Shown here piece after piece: positions 1-7,132 of a DNA stretch of 31,903 nt (positions are counted from its first letter, which is position 1; each line of letters starts with the position of its first letter). The notes below the pieces were generated by a model. It saw only the letters and a list, made by a program, of their open reading frames with translations. It was not told the DNA's origin and made no database searches. Made by a program: the position numbers and the translations under genes. Source of the DNA: a bacterium (GTDB lineage: Bacteria; Patescibacteria; ABY1; JACQRZ01); contig JAUYIE010000013.1 of the NCBI GenBank assembly GCA_030688365.1, forward strand, positions 1 to 31,903, read 5' to 3'.

Positions 1-1
1 T

Positions 2-223
2 GAAATGGAGTTTCTTATGAAACGAATGGGTGCGGAAGATCCTAAGTTTAAGATTGATGTCGGTATGGGAACGCCGGTACAAATCACGGATGGGCCTTTC
101 AAAGGATTTGAGGGTAAAGTGGCGGAGATTGACGAAGCACGTGGAAAGATTAAAGTGTTGGTAACCGTTTTTGGACGCGAAACTCCCGTAGAGCTTGACT
201 TTTTACAGGTAAAGAAGACATAA
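2..223 (+). CDS. nusG: Transcription termination/antitermination factor NusG, C-terminal part (5' end outside window)
   Basis: The frame is open from the window's left edge and ends at TAA, so only about 73 C-terminal residues are present. The visible part is the KOW domain: a segment reading VQITDGPFKGFEGKVAEID followed by beta strands and the ending ELDFLQVKK, which is the usual end of bacterial NusG. The family binds RNA polymerase through its missing N-terminal domain and contacts Rho or ribosomal protein S10 through the KOW domain. The next gene, rplK, starts 10 bases later, which matches the common secE-nusG-rplK-rplA order. The ATG at base 5 is an internal methionine, not the start. 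Confidence 0.93.
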   Translation, partial: EMEFLMKRMGAEDPKFKIDVGMGTPVQITDGPFKGFEGKVAEIDEARGKIKVLVTVFGRETPVELDFLQVKKT

Positions 224-233
224 TAGCAACTAT

Positions 234-656
234 ATGGCAAAAAAGATAAAAGCGCTTATAAAATTGGCACTTCCTGCAGGTAAAGCAAATCCTGCACCCC
301 CTGTTGGTCCTGCCCTGGGTCAGCATGGTCTTAATATTGCGGAATTTTGTCAGAAATATAATGCAGCTACACAAGGAAGAGATGAAATCACGCCCGTAGA
401 AATCACTGTGTATGAAGATAGGACATATGATTTTATCTTAAAAACCCCTCCTGCCTCAGAATTGATTAAGACTGCAGTAGGTATTGCTAAAGGATCAGGC
501 AAGCCACAATCCACCAAAGTGGGTAAAATCACCCGAACCCAGCTTGAGGCGATTGCCACAAGAAAGATGCCCGACCTCAACGCAAAGACACTTGACGCTG
601 CTGTAAATATTATTGCAGGCACTGCACGTCAAATGGGAGTTGAAATCAAAGATTAA
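234..656 (+). CDS. rplK: Large ribosomal subunit protein uL11
   Basis: The protein has 140 residues, the normal L11 length. The N-terminal domain reads IKALIKLALPAGKANPAPPVGPALGQ with the proline-rich linker GQHGLNIAEFCQKYN, and the RNA-binding C-terminal domain runs from about residue 70 (KTPPASELIKTAVGIAKGSG) to the end. L11 binds the GTPase-associated centre of 23S rRNA and helps factor binding at the stalk base. It lies between nusG and rplA, as in most bacteria, with short gaps, so cotranscription is likely. The ATG at 234 has no clear Shine-Dalgarno, but the N-terminus starts exactly where the family does. Confidence 0.98.
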   Translation: MAKKIKALIKLALPAGKANPAPPVGPALGQHGLNIAEFCQKYNAATQGRDEITPVEITVYEDRTYDFILKTPPASELIKTAVGIAKGSGKPQSTKVGKITRTQLEAIATRKMPDLNAKTLDAAVNIIAGTARQMGVEIKD

Positions 657-680
657 TTTTTTATTTATGTGGGAGAGCAT

Positions 681-1394
681 ATGGCTCGATTGAACCACTA
701 CACATATATGAGAACACAAGGAAAAAAGTTTCAAGAAGCTGTTGCAAAGATTGACCAAAAGAAACGCTATCCTTCCAACGAAGCAATAGCTCTTATTAAA
801 TCTATCGCGTTTGAAAAATTTGACGCATCACTTGAAGTGCATATCCGTACCGGCGTTGATAGCCGTAAGGGAGATCAAATGGTACGCGCGTCAGTTATCT
901 TGCCCCACGGCACCGGTAAGACAATGCGTGTTGCCGTGTTTGCGGAAGGTGAAAAACTCACCGAAGCTCGTACTGCTGGCGCTGATACGGCTGGCGACAA
1001 AGATCTGATTGAAGAAATCAAGAAAACCGGCAAAGCTGATTTTGATGTTGCAATCGCCACTCCTGACATGATGAAAAACATGGCAGTCATTGCAAAAATC
1101 CTCGGTCCTCGCGGTTTGATGCCTTCACCAAAAAATGATACCGTTACCAATAACATCAAACAAGCGGTTGAAAATGCCAAAAAGGGTAAAGTAGACTTCC
1201 GTAACGATGATTCCGCAAACATCCACCAAGCAATCGGCAAGATGTCATTTACCGTGGAACAACTTTTGGAAAATTACAAGACGTTTATTGATTCCGTAAA
1301 ACGTGCCCGTCCTTCCACTGCCAAAGGCACATTTTTCAAAAACATCACGATGAGCTCCACGATGGGCCCGGCGGTGATGGTCGTCATTGACTAG
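681..1394 (+). CDS. rplA: Large ribosomal subunit protein uL1
   Basis: The protein has 237 residues from the ATG at 681. A GTG at 669 is in frame, but it lies against the GGGAG Shine-Dalgarno (671-675) that serves the ATG five bases later, so 681 is preferred. The L1 signature ILGPRGLMPSPKNDTVT is at about residue 147, followed by the VENAKKGKVDFRNDD segment. L1 forms the mobile stalk that guides deacylated tRNA out of the E site, and in many bacteria it represses its own operon by binding the mRNA. No L1-binding leader could be recognised because the operon start is outside the window. rplJ/rplL do not follow. Some CPR lineages have lost L1, and this one keeps it. Confidence 0.97.
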   Translation: MARLNHYTYMRTQGKKFQEAVAKIDQKKRYPSNEAIALIKSIAFEKFDASLEVHIRTGVDSRKGDQMVRASVILPHGTGKTMRVAVFAEGEKLTEARTAGADTAGDKDLIEEIKKTGKADFDVAIATPDMMKNMAVIAKILGPRGLMPSPKNDTVTNNIKQAVENAKKGKVDFRNDDSANIHQAIGKMSFTVEQLLENYKTFIDSVKRARPSTAKGTFFKNITMSSTMGPAVMVVID

Positions 1395-1415
1395 ATATTA
1401 TTATCGACATTTTAT

Positions 1416-2180
1416 ATGACCATGCTTGCCACAATGGACATTACTTCAAAGGGCTGGGTTTTATTTATGGCCCATCTTCGTGAATTATGGAAAGCAACCT
1501 GGTGTGTGTATCTAATCATTCTTGCTAGTGATGTAGCTTTTGTAGTGATAGAGAGTGCATTTAATAATGGATATCTGTTGGGACGAGTTTACGATGTTCT
1601 GCTATGGACAAACGTTTTTCTATCATTAGGAGCCTTTGCCTATCTTTCTATTGTCGTCGCCAAAATTCTGTGGCACCGATTAACTAAAGAAAAAACTCGT
1701 ACTTCCACCGTCTGGCAGTTATTTCTTCCTCTATTTTTAGTGGGCTTTTTAACACTACTAATGATGGGGATTGGATTTGTCATGCTTATCATCCCAGGGA
1801 TAATTTTTTCAGTATGGTTTTATTTCTCAGGTAATGCTTTGGTGATTGATGGGTATCGGGGTAGAAAAGGGCTATCATATAGCAAGGCATTGGTCAGAAA
1901 TAGATTTTGGCCTATATTTGGTCGCATATTTTTGCTGACTTGTGTATTTGGAGTGTTTACTTTTGTCGCATTGGCACCTGAATTAATCATCAATTATCTA
2001 TTTCAACTGCCCGAATACCCCACATTTAATTACCAGCTGGGTATCAAGTTGGTCGCTACGATAATTTCTGCGTTCACATCATATTTTATCTATTTGTTTT
2101 CGGCTGGAGCTGATATAGTATTTTACCATCACATCAAGACCACCGCAGATGAAAAATTGATCGCTTTCTCAATTGAATAA
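1416..2180 (+). CDS. Polytopic membrane protein of unknown function (YciC/GDPD-membrane-domain-like)
   Basis: The protein has 254 residues with about six hydrophobic segments (roughly residues 28-50, 64-84, 103-145, 165-190, 208-235). The middle part, a glycine-rich membrane stretch (GIGFVMLIIPGIIFSVWFYF) followed by a short polar region with SKALVRNRFWPIFGR, resembles the repeat seen in YciC/UPF0259 and glycerophosphodiesterase-membrane-domain proteins, whose function is not established. It sits 21 bases after rplA and 11 before gatB, so it is probably in the same transcript. In-frame ATGs at 1422 and 1434 are alternative starts; none has a Shine-Dalgarno. The family match is tentative and no substrate can be named. 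Confidence 0.8.
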   Translation: MTMLATMDITSKGWVLFMAHLRELWKATWCVYLIILASDVAFVVIESAFNNGYLLGRVYDVLLWTNVFLSLGAFAYLSIVVAKILWHRLTKEKTRTSTVWQLFLPLFLVGFLTLLMMGIGFVMLIIPGIIFSVWFYFSGNALVIDGYRGRKGLSYSKALVRNRFWPIFGRIFLLTCVFGVFTFVALAPELIINYLFQLPEYPTFNYQLGIKLVATIISAFTSYFIYLFSAGADIVFYHHIKTTADEKLIAFSIE

Positions 2181-2191
2181 ACTTATACCAA

Positions 2192-3706
2192 ATGCCACTC
2201 CCTTACGACACAACCATCGGTCTAGAAATCCATGTCCAACTCAAAACTGCGTCAAAGATGTTTTGTCGTTGCTCAAATGATTCCGAAGGTGTGCAACCAA
2301 ATACCTTGATCTGCCCTATTTGCGTCGGACATCCGGGAACATTGCCGGTCATCAACGAGCAAGCCATCACTATGGGCGCGCGCATGGCACTGGCGATAGA
2401 GTGTACTATCAATCCGCAATCAAAATTTGACCGCAAAAACTATTTTTATCCTGATTTACCAAAAGGATATCAGATCTCACAGTACGACCAGCCTCTCGGG
2501 ATTGGCGGACATATAGATATTGAAGTGCCTGCGCCGGAAGGACAGCGAACCTCTGCACACATCCGCTTCAACCGTCTTCATATGGAAGAAGATGCCGCCA
2601 AGCTCATGCACGACGGTGCGGACTCGCTAGTGGACTACAATCGTGGAGGCACCCCACTCATGGAAATTGTTACCGAGCCGGATATTCGTTCCCCTCTTGA
2701 GGCAAAAACATTTTTGCAAGAGTTGCGTCTCATCGCGCGATATTTGGGTGTCTCTGATGCGGACATGGAAAAAGGACACCTGCGGTGTGATGCAAATGTA
2801 TCAGTACAGCTTGATCAAAATGGCGTACGCGTTACCACCCCTATTTCCGAGATAAAAAATCTCAACTCGTTTAAAGCGGTTGAGTCTGCATTGATATATG
2901 AAGCGGAACGATTGTATCAAGACTACATCGCCGGAGGCGAAACACAGACCCGTAAAAATAAAATCACGGTTGGATGGGATGAACAAAAAGGCGTCACTAT
3001 TATGCAACGCGGGAAAGAAGAAGCACATGACTATCGTTATTTTCCAGAGCCGGATCTTCCCCCGCTCCATTTTTCGCACGAGGATATTGATGCATTACGA
3101 GCATCCCTTCCCGAGCTTCCCGCGCACCGTCGCGAGCGTTTTCAAACAGAATATACTATCAGCAAGGCCGACGCGCATATATTGGTGGATGACAAAGCAT
3201 TGGCAGAATTTTTTGAAAAGTCTGCGTCAGAGCTGGCAGAATGGATGAGTACGGATGGCGTTCTTAGTGCTGACTCCCAGACAAAATCGTATCAACTTCT
3301 CGCAAATTGGTTGCTTAACCGTTTTGTTGCAATATTGAATGATAAGAAAATACCTCTCGTTGACACAAAAGTAACCCCAGAAAATTTTGCTCAGCTTATC
3401 GCGCGAATCGCAGAGAAAAAGATCAATAGCTCATCAGCACAGGAAGTGCTCGGGATCATGATAGACACAGGTGCCGACACTGATCAGATCATCAAAGAAA
3501 AAGGATTAGAACAGGTCAGCGATGAAGGATTGATCAAAGAACTTTGTGAGAAGGTGATCAATGCCAACGAAAAAGTAGTCGCCGATATTAAAGCTGGTAA
3601 AGAAAACGCTCTTATGTTCCTCGTCGGTCAAGTCATGAAGGAAAGCAAAGGCACCGCCCAACCCGAGATGGTGAAGGAGATATTGAAAGGAATACTATCT
3701 AAATAA
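2192..3706 (+). CDS. gatB: Aspartyl/glutamyl-tRNA amidotransferase subunit B
   Basis: The protein has 504 residues, a little longer than the usual 475-490. It opens with the GatB signature GLEIHVQLKT, then a zinc-binding cysteine set (FCRCSN, then LICPICVGHPG at about residues 24-50), the catalytic GatB domain with YFYPDLPKGYQISQYD, and DYNRGGTPLMEIVTEPD at about 150. The C-terminal 150 residues are the helical YqeY-like tail that recognises tRNA. With GatA and GatC it amidates misacylated Glu-tRNA(Gln) and/or Asp-tRNA(Asn). GatA and GatC are not in this window. No GlnRS or AsnRS is seen here, so which tRNA is served cannot be decided. Confidence 0.98.
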   Translation: MPLPYDTTIGLEIHVQLKTASKMFCRCSNDSEGVQPNTLICPICVGHPGTLPVINEQAITMGARMALAIECTINPQSKFDRKNYFYPDLPKGYQISQYDQPLGIGGHIDIEVPAPEGQRTSAHIRFNRLHMEEDAAKLMHDGADSLVDYNRGGTPLMEIVTEPDIRSPLEAKTFLQELRLIARYLGVSDADMEKGHLRCDANVSVQLDQNGVRVTTPISEIKNLNSFKAVESALIYEAERLYQDYIAGGETQTRKNKITVGWDEQKGVTIMQRGKEEAHDYRYFPEPDLPPLHFSHEDIDALRASLPELPAHRRERFQTEYTISKADAHILVDDKALAEFFEKSASELAEWMSTDGVLSADSQTKSYQLLANWLLNRFVAILNDKKIPLVDTKVTPENFAQLIARIAEKKINSSSAQEVLGIMIDTGADTDQIIKEKGLEQVSDEGLIKELCEKVINANEKVVADIKAGKENALMFLVGQVMKESKGTAQPEMVKEILKGILSK

Positions 3707-3726
3707 TTATTTATTGAGATAAATAT

Positions 3727-3984
3727 ATGAGAGAAGTGCAAGGAGGTATTAAAATCAGTACGACCAGTGAATTGATCAATACACCTGAAATAGATAAAGA
3801 AAAAGAAACTTTAATAAATACCGCAAAAGACCGTTTTAAAGGATTGAAACTAGATATGGATGTCCTCACAGCTGAGTTCAACACAAAGGAAGATGATTTA
3901 TTAGGAAAAAATATCATGGACTTTTATAAAGTTTTTGATAACATTATAGAAGAATACGAAAAAAAATTATCTCAAAAGAACTAA
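3727..3984 (+). CDS. Small charged helical protein, unknown function
   Basis: The 85-residue product has no recognised family. It is rich in Lys, Glu and Asp, has no membrane segment or signal peptide, and looks largely alpha-helical, ending in EEYEKKLSQKN. It starts 20 bases after gatB and is followed after 30 bases by a second small helical gene, and all three precede the terminator at 4308. The ATG at 3727 has no Shine-Dalgarno. A perfect eight-base one (AAGGAGGT, 3740-3747) lies inside the ORF, seven bases before an in-frame ATC, which makes the true start uncertain. Coding is supported by an uninterrupted frame and the operon position only. Confidence 0.6.
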   Translation: MREVQGGIKISTTSELINTPEIDKEKETLINTAKDRFKGLKLDMDVLTAEFNTKEDDLLGKNIMDFYKVFDNIIEEYEKKLSQKN

Positions 3985-4014
3985 ATAACTTCTAAATTGT
4001 AATATATAAAACGT

Positions 4015-4293
4015 ATGGGTTACGAAAGTATGGCTAATGAAACATATGATAATAAACGGGATACCGTTAACCCCATTGACGAACTTATAGAGAAGAGAAA
4101 AGCTGAGATTACGGAAGTTACTAACAAACTTACTGCAATACTCTCAATGTGGACAAACCTTGAGTCAGAGGCGAGATCAAATCCGAGCTCAGGAGAATTA
4201 AAAGGCAAGATTGATTCAATTCGCGATCAAGCAACAAAGACTCAAGAGGTCTTGGAAGCACTGAAGGAATCACTAAAGAATATAAGCGAATAG
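4015..4293 (+). CDS. Small coiled-coil protein, unknown function
   Basis: The product has 92 residues and no recognised family. After a polar N-terminus, two helical stretches (about residues 20-52 and 62-90) have a heptad-like spacing of Ile/Leu/Val, for example IDELIEKRKAEITEVTNKL and TQEVLEALKESLKNI, separated by a Ser/Asn/Pro-rich turn, suggesting an antiparallel helical hairpin. The second ATG at 4030 (MANETYD) is an equally good start; neither has a Shine-Dalgarno. It is the last gene of the + strand block and ends just before the two-way terminator. It could partner the preceding small protein, but only adjacency suggests this. Confidence 0.62.
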   Translation: MGYESMANETYDNKRDTVNPIDELIEKRKAEITEVTNKLTAILSMWTNLESEARSNPSSGELKGKIDSIRDQATKTQEVLEALKESLKNISE

Positions 4294-4307
4294 TGACATA
4301 TCGTAAA

Positions 4308-4346
4308 AACAACCACTCGAGCGAGAGGGTTGTTTAAATTTTTTTT
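4308..4346. terminator. Bidirectional intrinsic terminator between convergent gene blocks
   Basis: AACAACC (4308-4314) pairs with GGTTGTT (4328-4334), with an inner CTC/GAG extension, and is followed on the + strand by eight T residues (4339-4346). On the - strand the same hairpin is followed by five T residues, so it can end both the + strand gatB unit and the - strand 58-aa gene, whose stop codon overlaps its foot. Confidence 0.8.
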
Positions 4347-4510
4347 AAAAGTTTTGCAACTTTTTGTTGCGATTCTTGAATCTTTTGATCCAGATCAGAC
4401 CACGGTAAACCATGGCTTATCCTTTTCAGTATGACCAAGAGTAATAGCGCTTGATGTCCTTCTTCATACAGGACATCGCGTAAAATCGATAACTGATCAG
4501 ATGTGTCCAT
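4334..4510 (-). CDS. 58-aa protein of unknown function with its own promoter and strong SD
   Basis: This short ORF runs from ATG at 4510 to TAA at 4334-4336. Its Shine-Dalgarno is AAAGGAGG, three bases before the ATG, the strongest in the window. A near-consensus promoter lies 32 bases further upstream and a terminator lies directly after the stop, so this is a complete single-gene unit. The predicted product is amphipathic and helical: an acidic N-terminus (MDTSDQLSILRDVLYEEGHQ), a leucine-rich helix with LLLLVILKRI, then a Gln/Lys-rich tail ending AKLLKKI. It has no recognised family. The leucine-rich part is too short and flanked too closely by charge to be a confident membrane helix. It could be a small regulator. 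Confidence 0.65.
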   Translation of the reverse strand: MDTSDQLSILRDVLYEEGHQALLLLVILKRISHGLPWSDLDQKIQESQQKVAKLLKKI

Positions 4511-4548
4511 GCCCCTCCTTTCTCAAAAAACAAAAATAACTTACTTGC

Positions 4549-4577
4549 ATGATAACAGACATATTTGGTATTGTCAA
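4549..4577 (-). promoter_or_regulatory. Sigma70-type promoter of the 58-aa gene
   Basis: On the - strand, TTGACA (4572-4577) is followed after exactly 17 bases by TATCAT (4549-4554). The predicted start near 4542 gives a leader of about 32 bases that carries the AAAGGAGG ribosome site. It lies just downstream of miaA, so the 58-aa gene can be expressed separately from it. Confidence 0.7.
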
Positions 4578-4624
4578 TCATGGCAACTTTAATGAAAACC
4601 TCAAAAAGCTTATAATTCCTTTTT

Positions 4625-5515
4625 CTATAACCACTTATAGATCACTTCTTCCGCCTCTTTTTGATCCTTTATCCATACAATCCGTTTGTCCTTACGAAAC
4701 CATGTTCCCTGTCGTCGCGCGAAGCCATGGATCGCATATTTGAGACGTTGAGCCATTTCTTCTTTGGTTTTCCACTCTCCTTGTATAAATTGCAGGCATG
4801 AGCGGTATTCTTGTCCAAAATCATACATTTGTTTTTCGGTAACACCTTCTTTAAGTAGTCGCTGTACTTCCTCAACCATACCTTCTGCGATACGATCATT
4901 CACACGCTGGTCAATGCGCTTATATAATTCCTCGCGAGGCACTTCTATACCTACCAATAGTACGTCATAGACACTATCGCATTTTTCTTGTTGAAAAGGT
5001 TTTTCTGATATGTGTGCCACTTCAAGAGCGCGGGTCACACGACGTTTATTTTTTAAATCTACTCGCGCATAGCTCGCGGGTTCTTCTGTTTTGAGTTGTG
5101 CTAGAAGATCCACAAGCGATTTTTTCTCAAGCTCCGCTCGATAGTTCATATCTTCATCTCCTCTTGGTATCTGAAAGTTATCCACCACTGCGCTGATATA
5201 CAAGCCAGTACCACCAACTAAAAATGGTGTTTTTCCCCGAGATGTGATGTCCGCGATCGCCGTATCCGCCAGCTCTTTGTAATCCGCGACAGTAAAACGA
5301 TCTTTGGGGTCGGCAACGTCAAGCAGGTGATGTGGAACTTGAGCCTGTTGTGCAGGAGTCGCTTTCCCACTCCCAATATCCATGCCTTTGTACACTTGCC
5401 GTGAATCTGCGGAAACTATTTCGCCGTCAAATTTTTTTGCAAGCTCAATAGCCATATCGGTTTTTCCCGATGATGTGGGGCCAAGTATGACAATGAGTTT
5501 AGGTTTGTGTTCCAT
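4625..5515 (-). CDS. miaA: tRNA dimethylallyltransferase
   Basis: The protein has 296 residues from the ATG at 5515 (MEHKPKLIVILGPTSSGKTD). It shows the P-loop GPTSSGKT, the FDGEIVSADSRQVYKGMDIGSGK block that binds the prenyl donor and A37, VPHHLLDVADP, and the FLVGGTGLYI motif at about residue 100, and it ends in the tRNA-binding helical region with GFARRQGTWFRKDKRIVW. It transfers a dimethylallyl group to N6 of A37 in tRNAs reading UNN codons. Its start overlaps the end of miaB by 17 bases, so the two successive steps of ms2i6A37 synthesis are encoded together and probably translationally coupled. Confidence 0.97.
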   Translation of the reverse strand: MEHKPKLIVILGPTSSGKTDMAIELAKKFDGEIVSADSRQVYKGMDIGSGKATPAQQAQVPHHLLDVADPKDRFTVADYKELADTAIADITSRGKTPFLVGGTGLYISAVVDNFQIPRGDEDMNYRAELEKKSLVDLLAQLKTEEPASYARVDLKNKRRVTRALEVAHISEKPFQQEKCDSVYDVLLVGIEVPREELYKRIDQRVNDRIAEGMVEEVQRLLKEGVTEKQMYDFGQEYRSCLQFIQGEWKTKEEMAQRLKYAIHGFARRQGTWFRKDKRIVWIKDQKEAEEVIYKWL

Positions 5516-6839
5516 AGAGTATCCATTCAATAGCGCGATCTATTTTAACGTTTTGAATCGTGCCGACTAGTGACGCGTCGCCTTTGAATTGTACGCGTTT
5601 CATTTCTCGCGAATTTCCACTACAAATTCCTTTTTCAAAATGATCTACAAGGACGGAGGCGGTCGTGCCGACAAATACATGGTTTTTACGCAAAACTGTC
5701 TGTTCCATGAGTTTTTGCAGTTCCAGCCAGCGACGACGTTTTTCACCTTTTTCTACGTCATCTTTGTATAATTCCGCCGCCTTGGTACCTGAACGCACCG
5801 AATACATGGCAGTATAGGAAATATCAAAATCACATTCTTTATAGAGACTTATCGTATCCTCAAACTGCTCCGGAGTCTCACCTGAAAAACCGACGATGAT
5901 GTCTGTCCCCAGCGCGATGTTTGGTAATTTATCTTTCACGCGTTTTATAACATCCAAAAATTGTTCGCGCGTATACGGACGATACATACGTTTGAGTACT
6001 TCGTCATTTCCACTTTGTACCGGCAAATGCAGAAAATTTACATGAGCAGGCAATGTCATGCCAGCAATCACATCCGGCGTCATGTGATTAGGATGGGGTG
6101 CGGTGAAATGGATCCGAAAAAGTCTCGCGATCTGATTAAGTTCCCAAAGCAATGCCCCGAAATAATTTAACGGGCTGATTTTGAGCGGATTTTCAGACGA
6201 AAAGTTGTGGACATCTTTGGGGCGGTACCAGTTTACTGTTTGGCCCAGAAGCGTGATTTCAAGACACCCACTGGCGACAAGATTTTTTACTTCCTCTACA
6301 ATGTCTTTCACGGGGCGATCCACCTGTCGCCCTCGTGCAAACGGCACCACGCAATATGCGCACATCTTGTTGCACCCCGTGCTGATCGGCACATATGCAG
6401 AATACGGTGTGCTATACACCGGCGCGATTTTGAGATAATGCTCATATTCGCGATTACTTGCTCCCTCAAACATCTCTGGTCGTATCTCTGCGAGACGCCG
6501 TGCGATATGAACCATTTCGTTGGTAGGGAAAAACAAATCAACCCATGGCATACGCTCACGGATCTTGCCATCATGATCACGCCCGGGCATACATCCGGTC
6601 ACAGCCACCACCAGATCAGGCTTAGCGTCTTTGAGCTTTTCCATTTCCCTCATTTGCCCATAAATACGGTCTTCTGCGGTCTGACGTACTGAACAGGTGT
6701 TATACATAATAAGGTCGGCCTGTGCATCTTCCTCAGTTTCTTGCATACCAAGACTACCCAAAAGCGTCTTGATACGCTCTGAGTCGGACTTATTCATCTG
6801 ACAGCCAAAAGTGTTGATTTTATAACGTTTTGTAGCCAT
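5499..6839 (-). CDS. miaB: tRNA-2-methylthio-N6-dimethylallyladenosine synthase (radical SAM)
   Basis: The protein has 446 residues from ATG at 6839 (MATKRYKINTFGCQMNKSDS). The N-terminal UPF0004 domain carries the three cysteines of the second cluster (FGCQMN, YNTCSV, VTGCMP). The radical SAM motif GCNKMCAYC lies at about residue 155, and a TRAM-like domain is at the C-terminus. MiaB adds the methylthio group to i6A37 after MiaA acts, and miaA directly overlaps it. Methionine 1 is chosen because the family begins KYxIxTFGCQMN; the upstream in-frame extension to 6878 is not conserved in style. A divergent promoter arrangement lies just upstream. Confidence 0.97.
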   Translation of the reverse strand: MATKRYKINTFGCQMNKSDSERIKTLLGSLGMQETEEDAQADLIMYNTCSVRQTAEDRIYGQMREMEKLKDAKPDLVVAVTGCMPGRDHDGKIRERMPWVDLFFPTNEMVHIARRLAEIRPEMFEGASNREYEHYLKIAPVYSTPYSAYVPISTGCNKMCAYCVVPFARGRQVDRPVKDIVEEVKNLVASGCLEITLLGQTVNWYRPKDVHNFSSENPLKISPLNYFGALLWELNQIARLFRIHFTAPHPNHMTPDVIAGMTLPAHVNFLHLPVQSGNDEVLKRMYRPYTREQFLDVIKRVKDKLPNIALGTDIIVGFSGETPEQFEDTISLYKECDFDISYTAMYSVRSGTKAAELYKDDVEKGEKRRRWLELQKLMEQTVLRKNHVFVGTTASVLVDHFEKGICSGNSREMKRVQFKGDASLVGTIQNVKIDRAIEWILYGTQT

Positions 6840-6849
6840 ATATGGCGAT

Positions 6850-6878
6850 ATTGTATCACAATACTCTTGACAAAACAA
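6850..6878 (-). promoter_or_regulatory. Probable miaB promoter, nearly leaderless
   Basis: On the - strand a weak -35 TTGTTT (6873-6878) is followed after 17 bases by TACAAT (6850-6855). The expected start near 6843 leaves only about 4 bases before the miaB ATG at 6839, so the mRNA would be almost leaderless. This promoter overlaps the opposite-strand promoter at 6867-6895. Confidence 0.45.
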
Positions 6879-6895
6879 GAAAGGTGCCTTAATAT
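6867..6895 (+). promoter_or_regulatory. Consensus sigma70-type promoter for a + strand RNA
   Basis: TTGACA (6867-6872), 17 bases, then TAATAT (6890-6895): a perfect -35 and a 5/6 -10 at ideal spacing. It points away from miaB into a gap with no protein gene on the + strand except a 17-codon ORF, and a terminator follows 240 bases later. Expected transcription start is near 6902. Confidence 0.7.
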
Positions 6896-7035
6896 ATTTC
6901 CATGGAGATGGAGTGTGTAGCTCAAGAAAGGAAGTGCTCGTGACGGTATATTGCGTTCACACAAAACCTTTTTGAGACATTGTTTATGGTCTACACATAG
7001 ACCTCTCCTAAAATATTTAAAAAAGGGGGTTAATA

Positions 7036-7089
7036 ATGGAATTCTCAAGAGCCGGTCCAAAATTATCTATTACCCTAAACAATAGATAA
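7036..7089 (+). CDS. Possible 17-aa peptide inside the orphan RNA
   Basis: ATG at 7036 opens 17 codons (MEFSRAGPKLSITLNNR) ending in TAA. A strong Shine-Dalgarno, AGGGGG (7024-7029), lies six bases upstream, which is notable because most genes here have none. The last six codons form both arms of the 9-bp hairpin 7063-7089, so the stop codon is in the stem. No family is recognised and it has no membrane segment. It may be a true micro-peptide, a regulatory ORF within the RNA, or chance. Confidence 0.3.
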   Translation: MEFSRAGPKLSITLNNR

Positions 7090-7132
7090 GCATACCGGTT
7101 CGGACTGATGGCTCCGAGCAAAAAAAGTCATC

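Noticed and set aside
669..680. GTG start for L1 at 669
   Set aside because: It overlaps the GGGAG ribosome site of the ATG at 681 and adds residues the family does not have.
5961..6692. Long ORFs on the + strand inside miaB
   Set aside because: They are antisense to a clear MiaB with all its motifs and have no ribosome site or family match.
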